This document shows positions 43,618 to 53,105 of a stretch of 64,000 nt of DNA, piece after piece. The translations under genes were made by a program, and so were the position numbers. The notes under the pieces were generated by a model, which did no database searches, was not told the DNA's origin, and saw nothing but the letters and a program-made list of their open reading frames with translations. The stretch is from Candidatus Epulonipiscium viviparus. Its GTDB lineage: Bacteria > Bacillota > Clostridia > Lachnospirales > Cellulosilyticaceae. The stretch spans positions 1,825,513-1,889,512 of the forward strand of contig NZ_CP117982.1 of assembly GCF_030708075.1 (NCBI RefSeq). The letters run 5' to 3'. Every line of letters starts with the position of its first letter. Positions within the stretch are counted from its first letter, which is position 1.

Positions 43618-45933
43618 TCAGCATGAGAAGCCTGTAGTTGTTGAAGATTCATCAGCATCATCGGAGGCATCATCAGCATGAGAAGCCACTGTAGTTGTTG
43701 AAGATTCATCAGCATCATCGGAGGCATCATTAGCATGAGAAGCTACTGGAGTTGTTGAAGATTTATCAGCATCATCGGAGGCATCATCAGCATGAGAAGC
43801 CACTGAAGTTGTTGAAGATTCGTCAGCATCAATATCAGTAATTTCAGGCTCGTAAACTTCATGAACTTCGTATTCAGCGGCAGTTTTGCCAGTGATAGAG
43901 ATGGCCTCAATTTCTTCGAATGACACGGTTGCAGTGCGTTCTTTTTCTATGAAAGCAGCAGGCGCGACTGTAGATTCAGCTATTTTTGCTTTTTCCTTCA
44001 ATACCATTTTAATGGAAGAATCTTTTATTCTAACAGCTTTCTGATCGTCGGCTTCATTAGCAATACATAAATCATAATCAACGCATTTGGTGCAAATTGT
44101 CAGGTCAAAATATAATTCTTGCCCATTTTTTACTTTTTTAGACACAATATCTTCATCTTGAACACATTTTTTAACAGGCTTATTCTTTTCCAAGACCAAA
44201 TAATCAAGTCCTTGCTTGTATAAAACTTTATCTGGCTTATTTTCTTTGGTAGAAGTTGCGTGAAGAGCCTGTTCCTGAGCGAAAGCAATAGCGGATGGAT
44301 CCGCTGTTTCGATAAGAGCAAGACGATGCGCTTCAAATTCCCAATCCTCTTTGGAAGACAGCTTTTTGGTTGCAAAGAATTCTACATTGTAGCTCCTAAG
44401 CGTTTCGCAAAATTCAAAGGGTTCAAAATCAAATTCTTTGGATTCATAAATAAATAGATGAGATTTAGCAGCGGTAATGGCAGTGTAAAAAATATTGAAA
44501 TAATGGCGGATACGATTTTTATTTGTATCTGCACCACTTAATATTTTGGCCCAATCAGCCTTGGCGGAAGACATAATATCATAGCAATAAATATTTTCGT
44601 ATTCCAAACCACGAATTTCGTTGACCAAAAATAATCTACCAATAGCAATGTTATATTTTTTGGCTAATGTATTCTTAATTTTTTCGCTACCAACAACGAT
44701 AGCAAAATAGTGTTTATCAGCAATGGAAGCAAAGAGAGCTTTTTGATCTTTCAACTTAACCATATGTGGAAAAGGACCATTTCTGGCACCAACTTCTGTA
44801 TAATCATAAAAAGTTCTTTCGCAAAAAGACTGTCGGAGATAAGATACTTCGTTAACAAATTCTGACAGTTCTTTAATGGATCTGTAATTTATTTCAGAGA
44901 ATCCACAATACATATTGTGTGCAAATAGTGCAGAAAATGGTAAATACAGCAGTTGATTGGGGTCGCCAGTCCAAATAATTTTGGTAGAAGATAACCTAGA
45001 GATGGCAGCAATCTGTGCCTTGGTAAATTTATGAGCTTCATCGGCAATAATTAAATCGTAATCGGGAACTTTTGAGAGTCGCAAAACTTTCTTTGCAATA
45101 TCATTAGCATCAAATAAATTCGATTCATCTAAAAAATCTTGATAGGCCTGAGCGAGCTTGTAAACTTGTTCTTTCGCACTGTGACTGAACTTGGAATACG
45201 GAAATTTTTTATATTCGTGTAAAGGAAACAGAGTATGATGAATAGAGTAACCTTTGATTATTTCTGAGATTTCGGCAGCTATTTCTGAAATTTCCTTTTT
45301 GCTTACGATTTGAAATCCGGTTTGAGCTTTGAGCCAAGTGATAGTGGCAGCAGCAGATTGAATTTGGTCGTTAGATATACCCGCAACTTGTGCTAATGCA
45401 GCAGTCGCAGAGGTAAAATCGGCAGTGGCCGCGGGATAATTAGATTGGGCGATCTCTAAAGCAAGCCGAGAAGCAGTGAGATATAAGGTTTGTCCAGCAG
45501 TTAATTTTTCTAAAGGAAGAATAGTTTTACCAGTCCCTTTTGCCAAAAAAATTTGATTATTAAGAACCGGAGTAACATCGAGAATAGTGTGAACTTTTTT
45601 AATTGTGCGAGTAATAGAATGAGGAGCCAATTTAATATGGTTATAATTAAGTGAACGGGCATCCCTTTCCTGAGCATCATGAGTTACATAACCTAAATAT
45701 ACAATATTTTTTCCAGAAGCATCAAATTTAAATAGGATACGATTGGCCCTATCAAGACGGAATTTAAAGATTTCTTCACTTTTAGATTTTCGAATAGTAC
45801 GAATATAATAGCTGTTGGGCATATTCCGTAGCTGATAATTGCAGTTGCGCAAATGATTTTCGAATTGTTCTAGCTTGGGAAGAATATCAACATTTTTAGG
45901 GACAGTTTTACTAAAGTTTTTTTTAAATTGCAT
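43618..45933 (-). CDS. Giant gene, 5' part: RelE/ParE-like domain plus SF1 (UvrD-like) helicase core
   Basis: Start ATG 45931-45933 after AAGGAG. Residues 1-95 look like a RelE/ParE toxin fold (IFKFRLDRANRILFKF then IVYLGYVTHDAQERDAR). From about 120 to 500 an SF1 helicase core follows: GTGKT (133-137), IIADEAH (DEAH 298-301), TGDPNQ (323 on), EINYRSIKEL, VNEIRGLEYENI, and YTAITAAKSHLF (483 on). Two key sites are altered: Leu replaces the first small residue of motif I, and Ala488 replaces the Arg finger of motif VI. Next comes a CTKCVDYDLC cluster, then from about residue 700 the acidic repeats. The frame breaks at about 43632 through a 2-base loss. The intact gene would run to 37098 (about 2,900 residues). 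Confidence 0.7.
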   Translation of the reverse strand: MQFKKNFSKTVPKNVDILPKLEQFENHLRNCNYQLRNMPNSYYIRTIRKSKSEEIFKFRLDRANRILFKFDASGKNIVYLGYVTHDAQERDARSLNYNHIKLAPHSITRTIKKVHTILDVTPVLNNQIFLAKGTGKTILPLEKLTAGQTLYLTASRLALEIAQSNYPAATADFTSATAALAQVAGISNDQIQSAAATITWLKAQTGFQIVSKKEISEIAAEISEIIKGYSIHHTLFPLHEYKKFPYSKFSHSAKEQVYKLAQAYQDFLDESNLFDANDIAKKVLRLSKVPDYDLIIADEAHKFTKAQIAAISRLSSTKIIWTGDPNQLLYLPFSALFAHNMYCGFSEINYRSIKELSEFVNEVSYLRQSFCERTFYDYTEVGARNGPFPHMVKLKDQKALFASIADKHYFAIVVGSEKIKNTLAKKYNIAIGRLFLVNEIRGLEYENIYCYDIMSSAKADWAKILSGADTNKNRIRHYFNIFYTAITAAKSHLFIYESKEFDFEPFEFCETLRSYNVEFFATKKLSSKEDWEFEAHRLALIETADPSAIAFAQEQALHATSTKENKPDKVLYKQGLDYLVLEKNKPVKKCVQDEDIVSKKVKNGQELYFDLTICTKCVDYDLCIANEADDQKAVRIKDSSIKMVLKEKAKIAESTVAPAAFIEKERTATVSFEEIEAISITGKTAAEYEVHEVYEPEITDIDADESSTTSVASHADDASDDADKSSTTPVASHANDASDDADESSTTTVASHADDASDDADESSTTTGFSC

Positions 45934-46008
45934 ATTAAACTCCTTTTTAATAAGTATAATTTTTATATTATGAAAATAACTAAGCCACATACTCTGGATT
46001 ATATGTAG

Positions 46009-46038
46009 AATATATAAAATTAGTTATTTTTTTTTCAA
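46009..46038 (-). promoter_or_regulatory. Likely SigA promoter of the giant gene
   Basis: On the minus strand TTGAAA (46038-46033), 18 bases, TATATT (46014-46009). Transcription would begin about 70 bases before the ATG at 45933. Confidence 0.4.
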
Positions 46039-46110
46039 GGGATAATATTAACATACTTTTGAGCAAAATTCAATTATGAGGAAAAATTAGGGTAGTTTTG
46101 ATTAGAGAGG

Positions 46111-46138
46111 TTGACACAATAAAAAAAAAGAGTAAAAT
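46111..46138 (+). promoter_or_regulatory. SigA promoter of pheST
   Basis: Perfect TTGACA (46111-46116), 16 bases, TAAAAT (46133-46138). The predicted start near 46145 leaves a leader of about 22 bases to ATG 46167. There is no room for a T-box leader. Confidence 0.75.
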
Positions 46139-46166
46139 TAAGAAAGTTAGATGAAAGGAGACTATA

Positions 46167-47188
46167 ATGAAAGAACAATTAGAAAATATAAAAAAATTCA
46201 GGCAACAAATGAAATAGAAACGTCAAAAACTGTGAGAGAACTCGAAGATATCAGAGTTAAATATTTAGGAAAAAAAGGAGAATTGACAGCAGTACTGAAA
46301 AGTATGAAAAACCTGTCAAAAGAAGAGCGTCCAATTGTAGGACAAGTGGCAAACGAAATTCGCGAGGCATTAGAAGCTGCATTGAAAGACAAGAAAGTTG
46401 CACTCGAAAAATTAGAACAAGATCAAAAAATAGCTAATGAAGTGATAGATATTACGCTTCCGGCAAAAAAAGTAGCAATAGGAAAAATGCATCCTCTGGA
46501 TAAAACGTTAGAAGAGTTGTCTAATATATTTATTGGGATGGGATATGAAATCGTATCTGGGAGAGAAATTGAAAGCGGATATTACAATTTTGATGCATTA
46601 AATTTGGGGAAAGAGCATCCGGCGCGTGATGAGCAAGATACGTTCTATATAACAGCAGATACAATGCTAAGGACCGCAACATCGCCAGTGCAAGTTCATA
46701 CAATGGAGAACCAAAAGCTTCCTATTAGAATGGTAGCGCCAGGAAAAGTGTATCGATCCGATGAAGTGGACGCAACACACTCGCCAATTTTTCACCAAAT
46801 AGAAGGGTTGGTAATAGATAAAGATATTACCTTTGGAGATCTAAAAGGAGTACTGGCAGAATTTGCGAAAAAATTCTTTGGAGATAAAGTAGAAGTAAAG
46901 TTTAGACCACACTATTTTCCGTTTACTGAGCCAAGTGCAGAAGTGGATGTAACATGTGTAATGTGTGGAGGAAAAGGTTGTTCAGTATGTAAAGGAGAAG
47001 GATTTATAGAAATTTTAGGATGTGGAATGGTGCATCCAAATGTGTTAGAGATGTCGGGAATTGATAGTAGCAAATATCAAGGATTTGCATTTGGGATGGG
47101 AATTGAGAGATTGACGATGTTAAAATATAATATTAATGATATAAGATTATTTTACGAAAATGACGTAAGATTTTTGGATCAATTTTAA
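46167..47188 (+). CDS. pheS: Phenylalanyl-tRNA synthetase alpha subunit, with a -1 frame change in its first codons
   Basis: Catalytic subunit of the (alpha-beta)2 enzyme that charges tRNA-Phe. Class II motifs are present: [32 protein letters not shown] (motif 2), [30 protein letters not shown] and [11 protein letters not shown] (motif 3). The true start should be ATG 46167 (AAGGAG 6 bases upstream, reading [10 protein letters not shown] as in relatives). That frame meets TAG after 16 codons. One more A in the A7 run at 46190-46196, or a -1 slip on it, joins it to the long frame ([20 protein letters not shown]). A frame without change opens at 46151, but that ATG lies about 6 bases from the predicted transcript start and has no ribosome site. 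Homopolymer sequencing error is the simplest explanation. Confidence 0.9.
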
Positions 47189-47239
47189 GAAATAACGAAA
47201 TATACAGTTGCGGAAGAAAGCAACAAATTGGAGGAAAAC

Positions 47240-49624
47240 ATGAACGTACCAATGTCATGGCTAAAAGAGTATGTAAATATTGACGCAGACATAAAAACTT
47301 TTGTTGATAAAATGACTCTTACAGGTTCTAAAGTAGAAAAAGTAGAAGAAAGTGGAAAAGATATTACAAATGTAGTTGTAGGAAAAGTTGTTGCAGAAGA
47401 GAAACATCCGGATGCAAAAAGACTGCGCGTCATGAAATGTGATATAGGAGCAGAAGTGATACAAATCGTAACTGCAGCGACAAACTTGCAAGTGGGAGAC
47501 GTTGTTCCGGTGGCATTAGCAGGGGCAGACCTAGCAAATGGATTAAAAATTAAGAAAAGCAATTTGAGAGGAGTAGAATCTAACGGAATGTTTTGCTCTG
47601 TGGAAGAGTTGGGTTTATCCAAAGAGCAGTTTCCGGACGCACCAGATGATGGGATCTATATATTTTTGAATCCAGAAAACATGAAATTGGGAGAAGATGC
47701 GAAGCCATACTTTGGATTGGGAGAGCAAGTTGTAGAATACGAAATTACGTCTAATAGATCTGATTGCTTTAGTATTTTGGGAATAGCAACAGAAGTGGCA
47801 GCAACCTTCGATACAGCATTTATGTTTCCTAAAATAGAAGTAGCAGAAACGAAAGAAGATGGCACAAAGCTAGCCAAGATTGCGATTGCATCGCCAGAAC
47901 TGTGTAATAGATATGCAGCAAGAATTATTAAAAACGTAAAAGTAAAGAGTTCTCCGAAGTGGCTACAAGACAAATTGATATCGGCTGGGTTGAGACCGAT
48001 AAATAATATTGTAGACATCACAAATTTTTTATTGCTAGAGTTTGGGCAACCAATGCATGCGTTTGATTATGATAAGTTGGCAGGGGCAGAAATAAACGTT
48101 CGACTAGCGAAGAACGGCGAAGAGATGACAACATTGTTGGGAGATACGATAAAACTGGATGATACAATGTTGATAATCGCAGATGCAGCAAAGCCTGTCG
48201 CAGTAGCAGGAGTTATGGGTGGCGAAGATACAAAAGTTACAGAAGAAACAACAACAATATTGTTTGAATGTGCAAACTTCAACGCGTTTTCGGTGCGACA
48301 AACTTCCAAAAAACTGGGAATAATGAGTGATGCGTCTAAAAAATATGTAAAAGGCATAGATCCAGAAATAATTTCTTGTGCACTCGACCGTGCGGCACAG
48401 CTAATAAATATGACAGAAGCTGGAGATGTGTTAGCAGGAGTTATAGATATTTATCCTGTTCCAAGAGAGCCGATTACAATACCATATGATGTGGAATGGA
48501 TTAACTCATTTTTGGGCATCAAAATTTCGAAAGCAGAGATGGAAGCAATATTCAGACGAGTGAGATTTGTGGTAAATGCAGATGGAACAGTAACGATTCC
48601 GACAACTAGACCGGATGTAACAATGAAAGCAGATTTGGCAGAAGAAGTTGCTAGAATATATGGATATGACAAAATTCCGGTAACATTAGAAAGAGCGACA
48701 CCAACAGTGGGAGGAAAAACGTACGAGCAAAAAGTAGAAGATAAGATTAAAGAAACGCTTCGAAATTGTGGAGCATATGGAATTCGCACCTATACAATAG
48801 AATCGCCAAAAACATTTGATAAATTGGGAATTGACTCGGAGCTAAGAGATGCCGTCGTGATTCAAAACCCATTGGGCGAAGACTTTAGTATAATGCGAAC
48901 TACCACTGCAAATGCGATGTTAAACGCACTCAGTTTGAATAATAGTAAGCGCAACGAATCTGCCGCGTTATATGAAATTGGGAAAGTTTTTTTTAAGGCA
49001 AAAACGGAATTGGAATTGCCTAGTGAAGTAGAAAAAGTGACGGTAGGATTGTATGGACCAGAGGCAGACTTCTTTGATATAAAGGGCATTGCAGAAACGC
49101 TTATAAAAGCACTGAATATTAAAGACGCATCGTATGATAGGAACCAAGAATTGGCATTTATGCATCCAGGGAGATGTGCAAACCTGTTGGTAGGAAATAA
49201 GATTGTAGGATTTTTGGGTGAAGTGCATCCGGAAGTATTGAAAAGCTATGGATTCAGTCAAAAAGTTTATATAATGGAATTAGATTTGAGAACGTTAATC
49301 GATGTTGCGCAAACCGAGCGAGTGTATAAGCCGCTTCCAAAATTTCCAAGTATGACAAGAGACTTAGCAGTGATAGTGAGTCGAGAAGAGTTAGTTGGAG
49401 ATATGATCAAATTGATAAATCAGCGTGGTGGGAAAATCCTTGTGGGCACAGAATTATTTGATGTGTATGAAGGGGAGCAAGTTGAAACGGGACAAAAATC
49501 TGTAGCATTTAACTTGGTATTTAGAGCTAAAGATAAGACATTAACCGATGAGGAAGTAAGTAAAAGCATCAAGAAAATTTTGAATGGATTAGAAACTAAT
49601 TTTGCCGCGAAGTTAAGAGCATAA
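47240..49624 (+). CDS. pheT: Phenylalanyl-tRNA synthetase beta subunit
   Basis: A 794-residue beta subunit, which binds tRNA and edits Tyr-tRNA-Phe. In order: N-terminal B1 (MNVPMSWLKEYVNID), tRNA-binding EMAP-like domain (VVVGKVVAEEKHPDAKRL), B3/B4 editing domain (NRYAARIIKNVKV; FGQPMHAFDYDKL), B5, the pseudo-catalytic module and the C-terminal anticodon-binding fold (PKFPSMTRDLAVIV). Length is normal. ATG 47240 follows TTGGAGG; a TTG at 47228 lies within that site. It is 51 bases after pheS and ends at a terminator. Confidence 0.96.
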   Translation: MNVPMSWLKEYVNIDADIKTFVDKMTLTGSKVEKVEESGKDITNVVVGKVVAEEKHPDAKRLRVMKCDIGAEVIQIVTAATNLQVGDVVPVALAGADLANGLKIKKSNLRGVESNGMFCSVEELGLSKEQFPDAPDDGIYIFLNPENMKLGEDAKPYFGLGEQVVEYEITSNRSDCFSILGIATEVAATFDTAFMFPKIEVAETKEDGTKLAKIAIASPELCNRYAARIIKNVKVKSSPKWLQDKLISAGLRPINNIVDITNFLLLEFGQPMHAFDYDKLAGAEINVRLAKNGEEMTTLLGDTIKLDDTMLIIADAAKPVAVAGVMGGEDTKVTEETTTILFECANFNAFSVRQTSKKLGIMSDASKKYVKGIDPEIISCALDRAAQLINMTEAGDVLAGVIDIYPVPREPITIPYDVEWINSFLGIKISKAEMEAIFRRVRFVVNADGTVTIPTTRPDVTMKADLAEEVARIYGYDKIPVTLERATPTVGGKTYEQKVEDKIKETLRNCGAYGIRTYTIESPKTFDKLGIDSELRDAVVIQNPLGEDFSIMRTTTANAMLNALSLNNSKRNESAALYEIGKVFFKAKTELELPSEVEKVTVGLYGPEADFFDIKGIAETLIKALNIKDASYDRNQELAFMHPGRCANLLVGNKIVGFLGEVHPEVLKSYGFSQKVYIMELDLRTLIDVAQTERVYKPLPKFPSMTRDLAVIVSREELVGDMIKLINQRGGKILVGTELFDVYEGEQVETGQKSVAFNLVFRAKDKTLTDEEVSKSIKKILNGLETNFAAKLRA

Positions 49625-49630
49625 GTTGAA

Positions 49631-49660
49631 GCCTCTCTAGTGATAGGGGGGCCATTTTAT
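49631..49660 (+). terminator. Intrinsic terminator of pheST
   Basis: GCCTCTCTA (49631-49639), loop GTGA, TAGGGGGGC (49644-49652) with two G-U pairs, followed by CATTTTATT. Confidence 0.75.
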
Positions 49661-49885
49661 TAAACTTTTAAAAATTATTTTTGTGAGAGGTTTATGAAAT
49701 ATAAAAAATGTCAACACTATAATTTAGTGAGCAAAAGAAATATAAGCTTACTCAATAGTGAAATATGAAAAGGTTTAAAAAATATAACAAAATAAGAGCT
49801 TCAAAAGTTTCGATAGAGGTATTAGTGTTGGAAAGAAGTTAAGGAAAAACTTTGATATCTTTTATAAGTGGAACTAGCTCACCCC
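49661..49885. other. Intergenic stretch between pheT and speD
   Basis: No convincing gene. A 24-codon frame at 49694-49768 (MKYKKCQHYNLVSKRN...) starts only 3 bases after GAGAGG, and no function can be claimed. The stretch ends at the speD promoter. No riboswitch was recognised. Confidence 0.6.
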
Positions 49886-49914
49886 TTGCTTATGTGGATG
49901 AATTAAAATATAAT
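49886..49914 (+). promoter_or_regulatory. SigA promoter of the spermidine operon
   Basis: TTGCTT (49886-49891), 17 bases, TATAAT (49909-49914). Transcription near 49921 would give a 34-base leader to the speD start. Confidence 0.7.
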
Positions 49915-49954
49915 CATAATGATATTAATATTAATTAAAAGGGGGTATTGTAAA

Positions 49955-50785
49955 TTGAGTTCATCTAGGCTAAAACTACATGGATTTAATAACCTAACCA
50001 AAACTTTAAGTTTTAATATGTATGACATTTGTTATACAAAAAATGAAGCTGACCGAACCGCGTATATTGAATACATTGATGAACAGTATAATGCAGATAG
50101 ACTGACACATATATTGACAACGGTGACAGAAATTATAGGAGCTAACGTCTTAAATATTGCAAAACAAGACTACGAACCGCAAGGAGCAAGTGTGACAATT
50201 TTAGTATCAGAAGGTCCTGTAAATGCAAGAGAGCAAGAGATTCAGGTACACACAGCATCTCCGGGACCAATCCCAGGTGCAATAGCAGCTCATTTGGATA
50301 AAAGTCATATAACTGTGCACACATATCCGGAATACCATCCACATGAAGGAATAAGTACATTTAGAGCAGATATTGATGTATCTACATGTGGCGAGATTTC
50401 ACCCCTAAAAGCGCTTAATTATTTGATACACTGTTTTGATGCAGACATAATGACGATAGACTATCGTATTCGTGGATTCACAAGAGATATCACCGGCAAA
50501 AAGATGTTTATTGACCACAAAATTAATTCGATACAGAACTACATTCCAGATGATGTGATTAATATGTATAATATGATTGATGTGAATATCTATCAAGATA
50601 AAATTTTTCATACTAAATGCAAGCTTAAAGAATTTGACTTAGATAATTATTTATTTGGTTATACAAAAGAAGAGCTACACCCGGGGCTGCGTCGAGAAAT
50701 AGCAAAAAAAGTTAAGAGAGAAATGGACGAAATTTTTTATGGTACCAACGTAAAAGACGCCATGTTCAAGATAGATGAATCATAA
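49955..50785 (+). CDS. speD: S-adenosylmethionine decarboxylase proenzyme
   Basis: A 276-residue pyruvoyl enzyme that makes decarboxylated AdoMet, the aminopropyl donor for spermidine. It matches the long enterobacterial-type SpeD closely: [54 protein letters not shown] (the Ser at about 117 becomes the pyruvoyl group after self-cleavage), [20 protein letters not shown]. The TTG at 49955 is chosen because AAAGGGGG lies 9 bases upstream and the N-terminus then matches the family; an ATG at 49919 sits at the transcript start. The stop overlaps the next gene by 11 bases. Confidence 0.93.
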   Translation: MSSSRLKLHGFNNLTKTLSFNMYDICYTKNEADRTAYIEYIDEQYNADRLTHILTTVTEIIGANVLNIAKQDYEPQGASVTILVSEGPVNAREQEIQVHTASPGPIPGAIAAHLDKSHITVHTYPEYHPHEGISTFRADIDVSTCGEISPLKALNYLIHCFDADIMTIDYRIRGFTRDITGKKMFIDHKINSIQNYIPDDVINMYNMIDVNIYQDKIFHTKCKLKEFDLDNYLFGYTKEELHPGLRREIAKKVKREMDEIFYGTNVKDAMFKIDES

Positions 50786-53105
50786 CAAAACCCCCCTACT
50801 TAGAGGGGTACTAGATTATGTGCAAACAGAGCCGACCTGCTTTGATGTTCCGGGGCATAAGATGGGAAAAGGCATAACACATTTACCAGATTTGTGGGGA
50901 GAAATGGTATTAAAAATGGACATAAACTCTTCACCAGCAGTGGATAATCTGGCAAATCCAAAGAGTATTATTAAAGAGGCAGAAGTTTTGCTAGCAGATG
51001 CGTATGGGGCCGAGTTTGCATATATGTTAGTAAACGGATCAACCAGTGGTGTAATAGCTATGATTATGAGTGCGATATCATTTGGGGATAAAATAATTTT
51101 GCCTCGAAATGTTCATAAATCTGCGATAAACGCATTAATTCTCTCGGGAGGCATTCCAGTTTTTATAGATTCTGAAATTGATGAACAATTAGGGATATCA
51201 AATGGAGTAACACTAAGTAAGATAGCCCATGCGTTGGATTTAAATCCGACAGTGAAAGCGGTATTTGTATTGCACCCAACATATTTTGGTGTAACATCAA
51301 ACCTAAAAAGCATAATAAAATTTTGTCATGAGCGAGGCATAGCGGTTTTGGTGGATATGGCACATGGGGCGCATTTTGGATTTTCGGAATATACACCTGT
51401 AAATCCAGCAAGGCTAGGAGCAGATCTTGTAACAACGAGTATGCATAAAACGGGAGGAGCACTCACTCAAACTTCTATAATTTTGCAAAATACAGGATTA
51501 ATTACAAAAGAGAAAGTGCGATGCGCAATTAACTTATTGCAAACGACATCGGCATCATACTTATTGATGTGTTCGATAGATGAAGCGAGAAGGATGCTTG
51601 TGATAGAAGGAAAAGAGCGGCTAGATGCATTATATAAAATAGCTGCAAAGGCAAAAGCTGAAATAAACAGGATGAACGGACTTAGTTGTCTAATGCGGGA
51701 AGAATATGTTGAAGCAAAAGGAGTCTTTGATTTCGATGATTTAAAAATGGTTATTTCTGTAAAAGAGCTTTCAGTATCAGGATTTTTTGTATATGCATTA
51801 TTGAAAGAAAAGTATAATATTCAAATTGAATTAGCAGAACCATTTGTGATCCTTGCAATTATTTCGTTTGGAGATACAGAACAAACAGTAAATAAATTAG
51901 TAACTGCACTTGCCAATATAAGTGAGTTATACTATAAAAAAGATAAAGGGAGCAAAAATACAATTCACTTTAATGAGTTTCCCAAAACAATTCTTTCTCC
52001 AAGAGATGCGTACTATTACGCCAAAAAAGAGGTTGACATAAGACAGGCAGTGGGTCAAATATGTGGAGAAGTTGTAATGATTTACCCTCCAGGGATACCA
52101 ATAATTATTCCGGGAGAAAAGATTAATCGAAAGCTCATTGACTATTTTCTGTACTTAATGCAAGAAAGTGTTATGATTTTGAAGGATAGTGAAGTTGTAG
52201 AGAATATATTAATAATAGATAAAAATTTGGAGGAAAATTCTATGGATTTATGGTATACAGAAAATCATCAAAACGATACAAAGTTTTCTATTCAGGTAAG
52301 CGAACATATTCATACAGAGAAAAGTGAATTTCAAGAAATAGACTTTTTTAAAAGTAAAACCTTTGGTACGTTTTTTACATTAGATGGGCTTATGATGGTA
52401 ACTGAAAAAGATGAGTTTATTTACCATGATATGATTGTGCATGTGCCTATGGCAGTTAATCCCGACGTTAAGAAAGTGTTAATAATTGGCGGAGGAGACG
52501 GAGGAACAGCGCGTGAAGTTTTGAGATATAGCAGTGTGGAAAAAGTAGATATGGTAGAAATAGATGAAAGAGTAGTGCGTTTATGCCAAAAATATTTGCA
52601 GCAAACAGCTTGTAAGTTGGATAATGATGTGCGTCTCAAGATGTATTTTGAAGATGGATTAAAATTTGTTCAAGAATGTGCAGATAATAGCTATGATTTA
52701 ATTTTGGTAGACTCGACAGATCCAATAGGACCAGGAGAAGGGCTATTCACATATGCTTTTTATAATAACTGCAAGAGAATTTTGACAAAAAATGGTATAT
52801 TAATTAATCAACATGAGAGCCCGTACTATGAAAGCTATGCTCATGAGATGCGTCGTTCATCGAAGAAAATTCGCGAAACATTTCCGATAGCAAAGGTGTA
52901 TCAATTTCATATGCCGACATATCCATCTGGACATTGGTTATTTGGATTTGCGTCTAAGGAATTAGATCCTATTGTAGACCTAAAGGCAGACAAGTGGAAT
53001 AGTCTGGGGCTAAAAACTAAATATTATAATACGAATTTGCACGTGGGATCGTTTATGTTGCCAACATACGTAATAGAAATGTTAGAGGATACTGCAAATG
53101 TTTGA
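50775..53105 (+). CDS. Fused arginine/lysine/ornithine-type decarboxylase and spermidine synthase
   Basis: A 776-residue protein with two enzymes in one frame. Residues 1-489 form a PLP fold I decarboxylase of the SpeA/Orn-Lys-Arg type: [40 protein letters not shown]-like TSMHKTGG with Lys225 for [17 protein letters not shown] at the end. Residues 490-776 form SpeE, which transfers the aminopropyl group to putrescine: [64 protein letters not shown] strong GGAGG stands 8 bases before ATG 52242, where a free SpeE would begin. The start at 50775 has no ribosome site and probably depends on coupling to speD. With SpeB next, the decarboxylase most likely uses arginine. Confidence 0.9.
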   Translation: MNHNKTPLLRGVLDYVQTEPTCFDVPGHKMGKGITHLPDLWGEMVLKMDINSSPAVDNLANPKSIIKEAEVLLADAYGAEFAYMLVNGSTSGVIAMIMSAISFGDKIILPRNVHKSAINALILSGGIPVFIDSEIDEQLGISNGVTLSKIAHALDLNPTVKAVFVLHPTYFGVTSNLKSIIKFCHERGIAVLVDMAHGAHFGFSEYTPVNPARLGADLVTTSMHKTGGALTQTSIILQNTGLITKEKVRCAINLLQTTSASYLLMCSIDEARRMLVIEGKERLDALYKIAAKAKAEINRMNGLSCLMREEYVEAKGVFDFDDLKMVISVKELSVSGFFVYALLKEKYNIQIELAEPFVILAIISFGDTEQTVNKLVTALANISELYYKKDKGSKNTIHFNEFPKTILSPRDAYYYAKKEVDIRQAVGQICGEVVMIYPPGIPIIIPGEKINRKLIDYFLYLMQESVMILKDSEVVENILIIDKNLEENSMDLWYTENHQNDTKFSIQVSEHIHTEKSEFQEIDFFKSKTFGTFFTLDGLMMVTEKDEFIYHDMIVHVPMAVNPDVKKVLIIGGGDGGTAREVLRYSSVEKVDMVEIDERVVRLCQKYLQQTACKLDNDVRLKMYFEDGLKFVQECADNSYDLILVDSTDPIGPGEGLFTYAFYNNCKRILTKNGILINQHESPYYESYAHEMRRSSKKIRETFPIAKVYQFHMPTYPSGHWLFGFASKELDPIVDLKADKWNSLGLKTKYYNTNLHVGSFMLPTYVIEMLEDTANV
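52229..52244 (+). promoter_or_regulatory. Internal ribosome binding site and start for a separate SpeE
   Basis: GGAGG (52229-52233) with 8-base spacing to ATG 52242, in frame inside the fusion gene. Three stops (TAA TAA TAG, 52210-52218) occur in the +1 frame just before it, as if left from the end of a formerly separate gene. Confidence 0.6.

Larger units (their letters stand above)
37395..43840. repeat. About 6.4 kb array of 54-bp coding repeats
   Basis: Roughly 100 copies of a 54-bp unit that on the minus strand encodes an 18-residue peptide such as SHDDASNNANKSSTTTAA. Variants include SHEDDSDNAKKTSATTAA, AYHDDASDNAKK and, near the helicase, SHADDASDDADESSTTPVA. Four unit-breaking modules (about 110 bp, containing SEIHVLSDNDDES and SKIDDILAEAHK) interrupt it near 38100, 41345, 42250 and 43110. 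Neighbouring copies are often identical, which points to recent expansion. Indels at about 37560-37690, 40515, 40925, 42830-42910, 43090, 43390, 43518 and 43632 shift the frame. Confidence 0.93.

Noticed and set aside
37395-43840. CRISPR-like array
   Set aside because: Units are contiguous with no unique spacers, the period is a multiple of three, and they are translated in frame with the helicase gene. No cas gene is present.
45940-46166. T-box leader in front of pheS
   Set aside because: A clear promoter at 46111-46138 leaves only about 22 bases of leader, and no T-box sequence was seen.
46151-46166. ATG 46151 as the pheS start
   Set aside because: It gives the only unbroken frame, but the first 16 residues do not resemble PheS, there is no ribosome site, and it lies about 6 bases from the predicted transcript start.
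49694-49768. 24-residue leader peptide before speD
   Set aside because: Ribosome site too close, no Arg- or Met-rich control codons, and it lies upstream of the predicted speD promoter.
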